From assembly GCF_046524175.1 (NCBI RefSeq), contig NZ_JBEFZF010000005.1, positions 248,001-312,000 on the forward strand: a stretch of DNA of 64,000 nt, read 5' to 3'. Below the pieces are notes generated by a model. It was not told the DNA's origin. It was given only the letters and a program-made list of their open reading frames with translations, and made no database searches. Made by a program: the position numbers and the translations under genes. This DNA comes from Spongiivirga sp046524175 (lineage in GTDB: Bacteria > Bacteroidota > Bacteroidia > Flavobacteriales > Flavobacteriaceae). Of this stretch, positions 25,950 to 34,519 are shown in pieces. Within the stretch, counting starts at the first letter, position 1, and every line of letters starts with the position of its first letter.

Positions 25950-28079
25950 ATGACCCTAACCCAATACATCACCAACCATACGCAGCTTTCTCAAAATAGC
26001 ATTGAAAATACCATTCAACTCCTAAATGAGGATTGTACCATCCCATTTATTTCTCGTTATAGAAAGGAGCGGACTGGCAATTTAGATGAGGTGCAAATCG
26101 GAGAAATTGTTAGGTTTAAAAGCCAATTTGAAGCATTAGAAAAGCGCAAAATTGCCATCATGAAGGCCTTAGAAGAACAAGGCATTCTTACGGCTGAACT
26201 CAAGCAAAAAATCGAATCTTGTTCTGAACTAATCGTTTTAGAAGATTTGTATTTACCCTACAAGAAAAAACGAAAAACGAAGGCAGAAACCGCAATTAAA
26301 AATGGGCTAGAACCGCTCGCAAAAATCATAATGAGTCAAAAGAGTGATGCTATTGAATTCATCGCTTCTAAATACTTAAATGAAACTATCCAAAATGAGG
26401 ACGAGGCGTTGGAAGGCGCGCGGCATATCATTGCAGAATGGATTAACGAGCGGACAGATATTCGAAACAACGTTAGATATCAACTAGACAATTACGCTAT
26501 CATCACCACTAAGGTTGTTGGCACTAAAAAGGATGAAGAAAAGGCGCAAAAGTTTCGAGATTATTTTAACTGGAGTGAAGCGCTAAAACGATGCCCATCA
26601 CATCGATTGCTAGCCATTTTACGAGCAGAAAGCGAGGGGTTTATTCGGGTAAAAATCGAGATTGATCACGACCGGGCGTTAACTAAAATAGAAGATCGTA
26701 TTATTCGATCGAATAATGAATGTACCGATCAAATAGAATTAGCAATCAAAGATTCATATAAACGATTGCTTTTTCCTACCCTATCAAACGAACGACTTAA
26801 AAAAGCAAAAGAACAAGCTGATGATGACGCCATAAAAGTGTTTTCAAAAAACTTGAAACAATTGTTGTTAGGTGCTCCTTTAGGTGAAAAGAGAATTTTA
26901 GCTATTGATCCCGGATTCAGGACCGGTTGTAAAGTGGTATGTTTAAATGCGCAGGGCGAGTTAAAACATAACGAAACCATTTATCCGCATGCACCTCAAA
27001 ACAAGGACAAGGAAGCAATTAAAAAGATAAGCTCTTTGGCTGATGCGCATAAAATTGAAGCAATTGCTATTGGAAACGGAACTGCCTCAAGAGAAACCGA
27101 ACGATTGGTAAAACGAATTGCATTCAAAAATCCAGTGGAAGTTTTTGTTGTTAGTGAGGCAGGCGCATCTATTTACTCCGCTTCTAAAATTGCAAGAGAT
27201 GAGTTCCCAAACTATGATGTCACGGTTCGCGGCGCAGTTTCTATTGGACGAAGATTGGCAGATCCACTTGCGGAGTTAGTGAAGATCGATGCAAAATCGA
27301 TTGGGGTTGGCCAATATCAACACGATGTAGATCAAACCAAATTGAAAAACTCATTAGACACTGTTGTCGAAAGTTGTGTGAACACTGTTGGGGTAAACAT
27401 TAATACGGCAAGTGCTTCACTACTGAGTTATGTATCTGGTATCGGACCAAAATTAGCCGAAAACATTATTAACTATCGCAATGAACATGGAAGTTTTAAT
27501 AGCAGAACCGATATTAAAAAAGTTCCACGTTTGGGCGGCAAAGCCTTTGAACAAGGAGCTGCGTTTTTAAGAATCAAACAAGCCACTAACCCCTTAGATG
27601 ATTCTGCCGTTCATCCTGAAAGCTATTGCATTGTTAAGCAAATGGCAAAAGATGCCAATACTCCGCTATCTAGTCTGGTCGGAAATACCCAAATACTGAA
27701 TCAGATTGACCTAGATAATTATTGTACAGAAACCGTAGGGCTTCCTACTCTTCAAGATATTATAAAAGAACTTGAAAAACCAGGTTTAGACATTCGTGAA
27801 AAAGCTAAGATGTTTACCTTCGATCAAAATGTGAGAACCATTACCGATTTAAGAGAAGGGCAATTGCTCTCAGGAATCGTCAATAACATTACCAATTTTG
27901 GGTGTTTTGTCGATATTGGTATTAAGGAAAGTGGTCTTATTCATATCTCTAATTTGTCAGACTCATTTGTAAAAGATGTCAATGAGCATGTACACCTTCA
28001 TCAACAGCTTATTGTAAAGGTGCTACAGGTCGATATTCCAAGAAAACGAATTCAGTTAGCATTACATAAGAAAGTGTGA
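25950..28079 (+). CDS. tex: Tex-family RNA-binding transcription accessory protein
   Basis: The 709-residue protein matches Tex over its full length. Domains in order are an N-terminal helical part (PFISRYRKERTGNLDEVQ) and a YqgF-like nuclease fold (LAIDPGFRTGCKVVCL, AIGNGTASRETE, VSEAGASIYSAS). A helix-hairpin-helix region (GVNINTASASLLSYVSGIG) and a C-terminal S1 RNA-binding domain (GIVNNITNFGCFVDIGIKES) follow. Tex binds nucleic acids and affects transcription and ribosome-related processes in the cytoplasm. The start follows immediately after the heptamer array, leaving no room for an ordinary promoter unless it lies in the repeats. Confidence 0.95.
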   Translation: MTLTQYITNHTQLSQNSIENTIQLLNEDCTIPFISRYRKERTGNLDEVQIGEIVRFKSQFEALEKRKIAIMKALEEQGILTAELKQKIESCSELIVLEDLYLPYKKKRKTKAETAIKNGLEPLAKIIMSQKSDAIEFIASKYLNETIQNEDEALEGARHIIAEWINERTDIRNNVRYQLDNYAIITTKVVGTKKDEEKAQKFRDYFNWSEALKRCPSHRLLAILRAESEGFIRVKIEIDHDRALTKIEDRIIRSNNECTDQIELAIKDSYKRLLFPTLSNERLKKAKEQADDDAIKVFSKNLKQLLLGAPLGEKRILAIDPGFRTGCKVVCLNAQGELKHNETIYPHAPQNKDKEAIKKISSLADAHKIEAIAIGNGTASRETERLVKRIAFKNPVEVFVVSEAGASIYSASKIARDEFPNYDVTVRGAVSIGRRLADPLAELVKIDAKSIGVGQYQHDVDQTKLKNSLDTVVESCVNTVGVNINTASASLLSYVSGIGPKLAENIINYRNEHGSFNSRTDIKKVPRLGGKAFEQGAAFLRIKQATNPLDDSAVHPESYCIVKQMAKDANTPLSSLVGNTQILNQIDLDNYCTETVGLPTLQDIIKELEKPGLDIREKAKMFTFDQNVRTITDLREGQLLSGIVNNITNFGCFVDIGIKESGLIHISNLSDSFVKDVNEHVHLHQQLIVKVLQVDIPRKRIQLALHKKV

Positions 28080-28208
28080 TCTTTAGCCCGGAGATTCTCA
28101 GTGCGTAATTCTTATTGTCAAAACCAATTGAGGCATTGATAGTTTAAATTCATTCTACTGAAATAATCAAGCTTCTTTGGCTAACTTTACATTATTAATG
28201 GAAGAGTT

Positions 28209-28730
28209 ATGTTATCAAAAAAATTAGAAAAAGCACTAAATAATCAAATACGAATTGAAGCTGAGTCATCTCAGGTATATTTATCAATGGCGTGTTGGGC
28301 AGAAGTAAAAGGACTAGAAGGGGTTGCTGCATTTATGTACGAACACTCTGATGAAGAACGTATGCACATGCTTAAACTAGTAAAATACGTTAACGAACGT
28401 GGTGGTCATGCCACTGTTTCAGAATTAAGTGCTCCTAAAAAAGACTTTGGCACTTTTCAAAAAATGTTTCAAGAGCTTTATGACCATGAAATTTTCGTTT
28501 CTAAAAGTATTAATGATCTTGTACATATTACCCTAGAGGAAAAAGATTATGCCACCCATAACTTTTTACAGTGGTATGTTGCCGAACAAATTGAAGAAGA
28601 GGCCTTGGCTCGTACTGTTTTAGATAAAATCAATCTCATTGGTAATGATAAAGGCGGATTATACCTGTTTGACCGCGATGTACAACTGATAAGCGCAGAA
28701 AGTGCTGCCTCTATTACAGAAGAAGCCTAA
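28209..28730 (+). CDS. ftnA: Ferritin (iron storage)
   Basis: The 173-residue protein is a non-haem ferritin forming a 24-subunit cage that oxidises and stores iron. Ferroxidase-centre residues appear in IEAESSQVYLSMACW, in YEHSDEERMHMLKL (Glu and His) and in YVAEQIEEEALA. Four long helices and length are standard. A near-consensus -7 box (TAACTTTA, 28182-28189) lies 20 bases before the ATG. The next gene is the Cys/Lys-rich small protein, which may share a metal-related role. Confidence 0.95.
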   Translation: MLSKKLEKALNNQIRIEAESSQVYLSMACWAEVKGLEGVAAFMYEHSDEERMHMLKLVKYVNERGGHATVSELSAPKKDFGTFQKMFQELYDHEIFVSKSINDLVHITLEEKDYATHNFLQWYVAEQIEEEALARTVLDKINLIGNDKGGLYLFDRDVQLISAESAASITEEA

Positions 28731-28778
28731 AATTCTTTTTTTAACACTTAAAGCTTATTTAGATCAATTTAAAATAAC

Positions 28779-28786
28779 TACATTTG
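28779..28786 (+). promoter_or_regulatory. Candidate -7 element for the small Cys/Lys-rich gene
   Basis: TACATTTG matches TAnnTTTG and ends 20 bases before the ATG at 28807, the same spacing seen at metG. This supports a separately transcribed small gene. Confidence 0.5.
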
Positions 28787-28806
28787 TCGAGTTGTTGTAA
28801 TTCGGC

Positions 28807-28956
28807 ATGGGTAAAAAGTCTAAAAAGAAAATTGACGTTAAGCAGATAAAGGTTCACAAGAATTGTAAGACCAAATGCTGCAAAAAGTTTAAAAAAGGCG
28901 AAAACAAACGTTGTAAGCGCTGTCCTATGCTAGACCTACTTAAAAAGGCGGCATAA
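28807..28956 (+). CDS. Small Cys/Lys-rich protein, putative metal- or RNA-binding
   Basis: This 49-residue frame runs from ATG 28807 to TAA 28956. It is very basic: a GKKSKKKIDVKQIKVHKNC opening and about 19 Lys in all. It carries five cysteines (C20, C24, C25, C36, C39), grouped as CKTKCC and CKRCP, with His17 nearby: enough ligands for one zinc or iron site. It has its own -7 box 20 bases upstream and good coding character, and sits between ferritin and hpf. I do not recognise a named family. A small zinc-ribbon-like ribosome- or RNA-associated protein, or a metal chaperone, are both possible. Confidence 0.65.
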   Translation: MGKKSKKKIDVKQIKVHKNCKTKCCKKFKKGENKRCKRCPMLDLLKKAA

Positions 28957-28985
28957 TCTTTATTCTTTCATCGAAAATCAAAAAA

Positions 28986-29291
28986 ATGCAAATCGTCTAC
29001 GAATATGTTAATATAGCAGCTAGTGCTAGACTCCAAGAACTTCTTGAGAAAAAATTAAACCGTCTTGAGGAGAAATATTCTGATGTCATTCGTGCAGATG
29101 TTTTTTTTAAAAAGGAGAATACAAAAGATGATTTTGGACATATATGCACCATACGACTAAGTTTAAAGGGACCACAAATTGTGGCCTCATCTGATGAAAT
29201 TGACTTTGAAAAGTCAGTTTTAGCTACTATAGATGATTTAAAAGATCAACTAGAAAGAAGGAAAACCAAATTAAAGCGTAAGGCTATTTAA
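28986..29291 (+). CDS. hpf: Ribosome hibernation promoting factor, short form (HPF/RaiA family)
   Basis: The 101-residue protein fits the short HPF/YfiA family that binds the 30S decoding region and shuts down idle ribosomes. It shows the beta-alpha-beta-beta-beta-alpha pattern: IVYEYVNIAASARLQELLEKK, a strand with ADVFFKKE, CTIRLSLKG, and a final helix LATIDDLKDQLERRKTKLK with basic residues for rRNA contact. It lacks the long-form dimerisation domain. It lies 29 bases after the small Cys-rich gene and may be cotranscribed with it. Confidence 0.9.
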   Translation: MQIVYEYVNIAASARLQELLEKKLNRLEEKYSDVIRADVFFKKENTKDDFGHICTIRLSLKGPQIVASSDEIDFEKSVLATIDDLKDQLERRKTKLKRKAI

Positions 29292-29293
29292 GC

Positions 29294-29331
29294 TAGAAGG
29301 CACATAAGGGAATTATTTACTCCCTCTTCTA
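29294..29331. terminator. Hairpin between convergent hpf and glycosylase genes
   Basis: TAGAAG/CTTCTA (29294-29299 with 29326-29331) and AGGGA/TCCCT (29307-29311 with 29321-29325) stack into an interrupted hairpin, followed on the plus strand by TTTTCTT. A plausible but imperfect terminator. Confidence 0.4.
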
Positions 29332-29361
29332 AGTTTTCTTATTTACTACTTATTTAATAGT

Positions 29362-30045
29362 TCATGCTCGCAGCGCGCTGATATATTTTTCAATATAACG
29401 TTCTTTCTGTTTCATTTTATACTGCATCACATATCGAGGATGTTCTATTGGAATCACCTCTTTGAAAAAGCCTTCTTTCTTGTTCAACCCATTCAAAAAC
29501 TTGTAGTTTTTTCCGGTACCCATACAAAACACCTGATCTCTTTCAATACCGAATTCAAGTTGTTCTTTAATAGATTTCACTATAAACGGCTGTACAGTTT
29601 TTGTAAGCTTCGCGCTATCGTAATAATTATAGTTTTTAACGCGGCCTTTTTCATCTTCAATGACAAAACCAAGCGGGCAAACGGACGAAATATATATCTC
29701 ATTGTAAAACTGCTCTGCTCCACCAAATGCTTCAATCACTTCATACACAAAAACAGAAGAAGGTTCATGCAATTGGATATCGGTGTGAATATTACAAACA
29801 TTCCGAAGTCTCTTGGGATCGGTAAACGGAATACCCGTTGCACCAGCACCCAGCCTTCCTGGATTAATTCCCAAAACCAACTTACGTTGTTTAGTGTCAT
29901 TATAATACTTCTGGTAAAACTGCTGCACCAAATCCATCACAGTTTCATCGTGAAACGGATGGAGAATCTTGATTCCTTTTGGTAACCGCTTGTTGAAACC
30001 CAACTGCTTTAAAAAACCAAGTATTTGATTAGCAAATGTCATCAT
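29362..30045 (-). CDS. SMUG2-type uracil-DNA glycosylase family protein (DUF4918)
   Basis: The 227-residue protein has the uracil-DNA glycosylase fold: VLGINPGRLGAGATGIPFTD as the first active-site loop, ISSVCPLGF in the middle, and PIEHPRYVMQYK as the His-containing C-terminal loop. These fit the SMUG2/DUF4918 group common in Bacteroidota. It would remove damaged or deaminated bases from DNA. The start is one of two adjacent ATG codons. It converges on hpf. Confidence 0.85.
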   Translation of the reverse strand: MMTFANQILGFLKQLGFNKRLPKGIKILHPFHDETVMDLVQQFYQKYYNDTKQRKLVLGINPGRLGAGATGIPFTDPKRLRNVCNIHTDIQLHEPSSVFVYEVIEAFGGAEQFYNEIYISSVCPLGFVIEDEKGRVKNYNYYDSAKLTKTVQPFIVKSIKEQLEFGIERDQVFCMGTGKNYKFLNGLNKKEGFFKEVIPIEHPRYVMQYKMKQKERYIEKYISALRA

Positions 30046-30127
30046 CTGTATATTGATCTGTGAGGTATTCCCGACACGGGAGCGTAACTTGTAAGGCTAC
30101 TTTTATCAAGCCAAGCCATATTAGTCC

Positions 30128-30160
30128 AAACCTACAAGGCCGGAAAGACCTTGCAAGTTA
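30128..30160. repeat. Intergenic hairpin (AACCTACAAGG type)
   Basis: AACCTACAAGG and CCTTGCAAGTT pair with two G-T wobbles around CCGGAAAGA. A related arm, TAACTTGTAAGG, lies at 30085-30096 and can pair alternatively with 30149-30160. The element fills much of the 143-base gap between the tricorn-like and glycosylase genes, and could end transcription of the tricorn gene or be a dispersed repeat. Confidence 0.5.
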
Positions 30161-30188
30161 ATGTAACTAACGTTGCTGGTTTATGAAA

Positions 30189-33100
30189 CTATTTCTTAAA
30201 TCCGGCGGGACGTTTCGATCGAATTGGTGCTGCTGGTTCAGGTTTTAATTGAAATTCTCCTTGTCTTAATAAACGCATTGCTTCCTTCACCCCTGCTTCC
30301 AGTTGAGGGTCTTTGCCTTGAAGTACCTGTTTTGGGTTTTGAATTACTTCAATATCTGGAGCGACCCCTTCGCCTTCTACAGCCCATTCTCCATCGGCAT
30401 CAAAGAAGCCCCCTCGGGGTGCTACCATTCGACCCCCATCAATAAACGGTGGGGTATCCCATGTACCTACCAATCCACCCCATGTTCTAGTACCTACTAA
30501 AGTTCCTATTTTGGCTTCTTTAAACATATATGGCAATAAATCTCCTCCTGAGCCTGCACGTTCATTAATTAGCATTACCTTAGGACCCCAAATACCAGCA
30601 ATAGGAGTTGTCCATGGTCTATTATCTCCAGCTTTACTATTAAAATAGCCAAACAGTTTTCGGTTCATAATATCAATCATATAATCCGCCGCAGAGCCTC
30701 CACCGTTATTACGCTCGTCAATAATTACTCCCTTTTTATCTTGTTGAGAAAAGTAATACCGGTTAAATGAAGTAAATCCGCCTCCGCCGGTATTAGGTAC
30801 GTATACATATGCTAATTTGCCACCCGATAATTCATCTACCTTTTTTCTATTCCCTTCTATCCAGGCGGATGTTCTTAGTCCATTTTCATTTTGAACCGGC
30901 GTTACCAAAACTTCTCTCGCTCCGGCAAGTCCGGGTTTTGAATTCACCATAATTGTTGTGGCTCTACCCGCAGTTTGTTCAAAAGCGGCATACGGATTTG
31001 AATTTGGTAATAACTCCTTGCCATTTACAGCAACCAAATACTCCCCTTCTTTTACATTGATTCCTGGTATTGCCAATGGCGCATTGTTTTGGGGATTCCA
31101 GCTTTCACCTGTATAAATTTTATCGATTTTATAGCCTCCATTTTCTAAAACAAGATCACAACCCAATAAACCGATTGGTACAAAATCTAAATCGACAAAA
31201 TCGCCTCCATAAACATACGAATGTCCAATAGCAACTTCTCCACTCATAATATCGACCACATAATTAAGGTCCGTGCGATGACGCACATGATCAATCCACG
31301 GTGCATACCATTTATACACATCATCCCATGGGGCGCCGTGTACATTATCAACATATAAGAAATCACGCATGAATCGCCAGCCTTCCTTAAATATTTGATG
31401 GTATTCTGCTTTTGGATCTACTTTAACTTTCAAGTTGGTGTTAATTCCATCTTTGCTTGCATTTGGTTTTCCTGAGGTTGCACTAATCATCCAATTACCT
31501 CCTTTTTGTATCAGCAGGCTTTTTCGATTAGCGCTTATAACTGCGTTTCTTACTCCCGACTCATAGTCTTCTTTTTTCTGCTTTTCGACGTCATAAGAAT
31601 GAATACTCGCACCTTGCTCATTGGGTACCGCTTCGAAAACAAACAGTTTTTTCTCTGATCCAGCGATTAGTCCCAAATAATTACGTGCGTCCAGTTTTAA
31701 AGCGACGATTCTATTTTGAACTCCGCTATCGATGGTCACAGTTATTGCATCAGAAGACTTTTCGTCCTCTTTTTTATCTGATTTTTTCTTGGATTTTTTC
31801 TTCTTTGAGCTATCCTTTTCTGCCGTATTTTTTAAAGCAGTCTCCTCATCACTTTTAGGCATTATAGGTGCCTTATCCTTATTTGAAAGTACCGCACAAT
31901 ATAAACTTCTATTGACTTGCGGATCATACGAACTCATATCGAGCCAGCCACTATTTAATCCGTAATCAGTACTCGCTAAAAAGTACAGGTATTTCCCTTT
32001 TTCATCCCAAACTGGACTAATCGCATCGGCCATACCATCAGTAATTTGAACCGTTTGCTTTGACGAAACATTATAAGCAAAAATGGCTTTAAAATGACTA
32101 TCCAGCTGTTTAGGGTATGCTATCCACTTACTATCGGGCGACCAAACAGGGTTCATGGTTCGATTAGGATGTGCGTATCTGTCGGTTGCAACTTTTACTG
32201 ATTTTCCTGTTGAAATGGTAGTAATCCAAACATTATAATCCGTATCAGAATAGGCAATGTGTTTGCCATCAGGAGACCAATCAGGAACAAAATAGAAAGT
32301 ATTTGCCGGAAGTTCAATCTCTTTTTTAACAGCGCCTTGTTGATCAGCAATTACAAGTTGATACTCTCCTGAGTTATCAGAAAACCATGCGATGCGGTCT
32401 CCTTTTGGGGACCAGATAGGATACCGATCGGCTACGCCTGATGAATTGGTCAGATTACGCCAGCTACCATTTTCCTTCGGTACCGTGAAAATCTCACCCC
32501 TGTGTTCAAATATTGCTCGTTTTCCGGTAGGTGAAATGTTCGGATTAGCCAAGCTTCTTCCATTTACATTTTCCCAACGTACTCTCGAAAAATCTTGGTC
32601 GCCTTTTACATTGATTTCTAATTGCCTTGTACTATTATCGTTAGCATTTAGGATGTGTAAATAACCACCTTGCTCATAAACAATCGAATTACCAAAAGCA
32701 TCCAGACTTTTTATGTCGAACTTTTTATGAAAAGTATGCTGCTTTTCTTGTCCTGTTTCGGTGTCAAATGACCATATATTACTAGCGTAGTCTCGCTCTG
32801 ACAAATGGAATATTTTTTTACCAACCCAAACAGGATCCAAATGCCGCTCCTGATCTTTTTGTGAGGTTGTAGTAAGCTCTTTTGTTTTCATGTCAACAAT
32901 CCAAATAGGCATTGCTTGTCCACCACGATAGTTTCGCCATTCAGCATCCCAAGAAGTGATGGGAGTATATGCAAGATGTGAACCATCATCAGATAATTCG
33001 CCATATGATGCCCTTGGAATATCTATTTCTTCAGGAAATCCGCCCTCAGTACTTACCGCGTATAACTTATTTATTTGAGTAGGGTGGGCTTTTCTGGCCG

Positions 33101-33461
33101 ATCTGAATAACACCTTTCCGTCGGGAGTCCAACCGGTAACATAATCTCCAAAGGGATGCCATGTTAGTCGTTTAGGTGAACCTCCTTCCAATGGCACAAC
33201 ATAAACATCAGTATTACCATCATACTGACCTGTAAATGCAACCAATTTACCATCCGGTGAAAAATGCGGCACCGATTCGTAACCCTCATCAGAAGTTAAA
33301 CGTACTGCGTCACCTCCAGCAATAGGAACTTTCCAAAGGTCATTGGCATAAACAAATACAATATGAGTATTAGAAATTGTAGGTTGACGTAGTAACTGTG
33401 TTCCTTGAGCAGTTGAAACTGAAAAGGACAGACACAGCAAACCGGTAATTAGCTGTTTCAT
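30189..33461 (-). CDS. Tricorn-like protease (TolB/WD-type propellers, PDZ, peptidase S41)
   Basis: The 1090-residue exported protein has a signal peptide (about 1-19). Tricorn-type propellers follow (about 25-520), with repeated TolB-like signatures such as PHFSPDGKLVAFTG, WSPKGDRIAWFS and WSPDGKHIAYSD. Then come a low-complexity Lys/Ser/Glu-rich linker (KKKKSKKKSDKK), a core domain, a PDZ domain (about 800-860), and an S41 protease domain with nucleophile S971 in NERAGSGGDLLP. Tricorn proteins degrade peptides; in Bacteroidota they are usually periplasmic. The basic linker splits the propeller and protease halves and is a likely lineage-specific insertion. Confidence 0.92.
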   Translation of the reverse strand: MKQLITGLLCLSFSVSTAQGTQLLRQPTISNTHIVFVYANDLWKVPIAGGDAVRLTSDEGYESVPHFSPDGKLVAFTGQYDGNTDVYVVPLEGGSPKRLTWHPFGDYVTGWTPDGKVLFRSARKAHPTQINKLYAVSTEGGFPEEIDIPRASYGELSDDGSHLAYTPITSWDAEWRNYRGGQAMPIWIVDMKTKELTTTSQKDQERHLDPVWVGKKIFHLSERDYASNIWSFDTETGQEKQHTFHKKFDIKSLDAFGNSIVYEQGGYLHILNANDNSTRQLEINVKGDQDFSRVRWENVNGRSLANPNISPTGKRAIFEHRGEIFTVPKENGSWRNLTNSSGVADRYPIWSPKGDRIAWFSDNSGEYQLVIADQQGAVKKEIELPANTFYFVPDWSPDGKHIAYSDTDYNVWITTISTGKSVKVATDRYAHPNRTMNPVWSPDSKWIAYPKQLDSHFKAIFAYNVSSKQTVQITDGMADAISPVWDEKGKYLYFLASTDYGLNSGWLDMSSYDPQVNRSLYCAVLSNKDKAPIMPKSDEETALKNTAEKDSSKKKKSKKKSDKKEDEKSSDAITVTIDSGVQNRIVALKLDARNYLGLIAGSEKKLFVFEAVPNEQGASIHSYDVEKQKKEDYESGVRNAVISANRKSLLIQKGGNWMISATSGKPNASKDGINTNLKVKVDPKAEYHQIFKEGWRFMRDFLYVDNVHGAPWDDVYKWYAPWIDHVRHRTDLNYVVDIMSGEVAIGHSYVYGGDFVDLDFVPIGLLGCDLVLENGGYKIDKIYTGESWNPQNNAPLAIPGINVKEGEYLVAVNGKELLPNSNPYAAFEQTAGRATTIMVNSKPGLAGAREVLVTPVQNENGLRTSAWIEGNRKKVDELSGGKLAYVYVPNTGGGGFTSFNRYYFSQQDKKGVIIDERNNGGGSAADYMIDIMNRKLFGYFNSKAGDNRPWTTPIAGIWGPKVMLINERAGSGGDLLPYMFKEAKIGTLVGTRTWGGLVGTWDTPPFIDGGRMVAPRGGFFDADGEWAVEGEGVAPDIEVIQNPKQVLQGKDPQLEAGVKEAMRLLRQGEFQLKPEPAAPIRSKRPAGFKK

Positions 33462-33591
33462 TTTTGGTGGGTTGATTAATAATGGTTGAAATTAATCAAT
33501 ATATTTCTTAAAATTTTACCAAAAAATACTCCAGATTGTCTATCAATTTCTGCTAACTATAGGCTAAACAAATACTTATTTCTTTGATATT

Positions 33592-34515
33592 TTATATCTG
33601 TTGATATCCTTTTCCAGCTCTAAAACTTAATAAAATACCATGCGTACTTCCAAGAGGTGAATTGCCAGTGCCTTGTGTATAGTTATACATAGCTCTTAAA
33701 TTTTTAAATAAGTAAAAACCTGCTGCTATGTTAAAGGAATTACTGGTACGAAAACCAACACCTGCCTCAAAGTTATTCTTGTAACGAATGCTGATGTTGG
33801 TGTCAACTTGAAAAGGTGCACCGTTTTCATATTTGAATAACAGACTTGGTTTTATGATAAAGCTAGGATTGTATTTATTCATTACAAAATGATAGCCGGT
33901 ATAGCCGTAAATAGGTCTAGATAGATTTAAATTATCTTGATTTAGTAATCGATCTCCCAAAACGTTAGGGACTGATACTCCAGCAAAAAAGTTGCCATGA
34001 CCAAATAGTACGCTAAGTCCTGCTGCGGGTAGCGCACTATTAATGTTTTCAGCAAAGTTAGGGTCGTTTTGTATGCCTAATTCCAATAAATTCTCTTCGT
34101 ATTGTAATACCCCCGCGGTAACTCCAAAAGAAAGTACAGTCCTATCATATAATTGCCAATACGGGCGATTACTTTTAAAATCGAAAAACAGCTTGTAGGA
34201 ATACGCAATAGAGGCTTGTGTTGCATTGGTCACACCTATCTGGTCGTTCATAATAAATGCTCCCAATCCCATTTTACCTTCGTTAATTGCCGTATTAAAA
34301 GAAAGGTAAAAGTTTTTTGGCGCACCGTCTATTTGATTATTGAAACCTGAGTTGCTTAACACTGCTTCTGCTTCACTATGGGTACCTGCATAGGCGGCAT
34401 TGATTATGAACGGGTTGTAATTATAATCAGTAAAAGCCGGTGTTTGTTGCGCTTTGACTGCGCATAATCCCAATGCGAATAAGATGATTGTATTGTGTAT
34501 CTGTAACTTTTTCAT
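33592..34515 (-). CDS. PorP/SprF-family outer-membrane protein of type IX secretion
   Basis: The 307-residue protein has a signal peptide (about 1-22) and the PorP/SprF pattern: FTDYNYNPFIINAAYAGTHSE at the N-terminus, SFNTAINEGKMGLGAFIMND, then alternating amphipathic strands ending in a beta-barrel-like region (MYNYTQGTGNSPLGSTHGI). SprF-type proteins work with a specific partner adhesin for its secretion or anchoring. It starts 4 bases after the stop of the giant BspA/FN3 gene, whose C-terminus is a type B T9SS domain. That arrangement marks it as the dedicated partner. Confidence 0.93.
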   Translation of the reverse strand: MKKLQIHNTIILFALGLCAVKAQQTPAFTDYNYNPFIINAAYAGTHSEAEAVLSNSGFNNQIDGAPKNFYLSFNTAINEGKMGLGAFIMNDQIGVTNATQASIAYSYKLFFDFKSNRPYWQLYDRTVLSFGVTAGVLQYEENLLELGIQNDPNFAENINSALPAAGLSVLFGHGNFFAGVSVPNVLGDRLLNQDNLNLSRPIYGYTGYHFVMNKYNPSFIIKPSLLFKYENGAPFQVDTNISIRYKNNFEAGVGFRTSNSFNIAAGFYLFKNLRAMYNYTQGTGNSPLGSTHGILLSFRAGKGYQQI

Positions 34516-34519
34516 CGTC

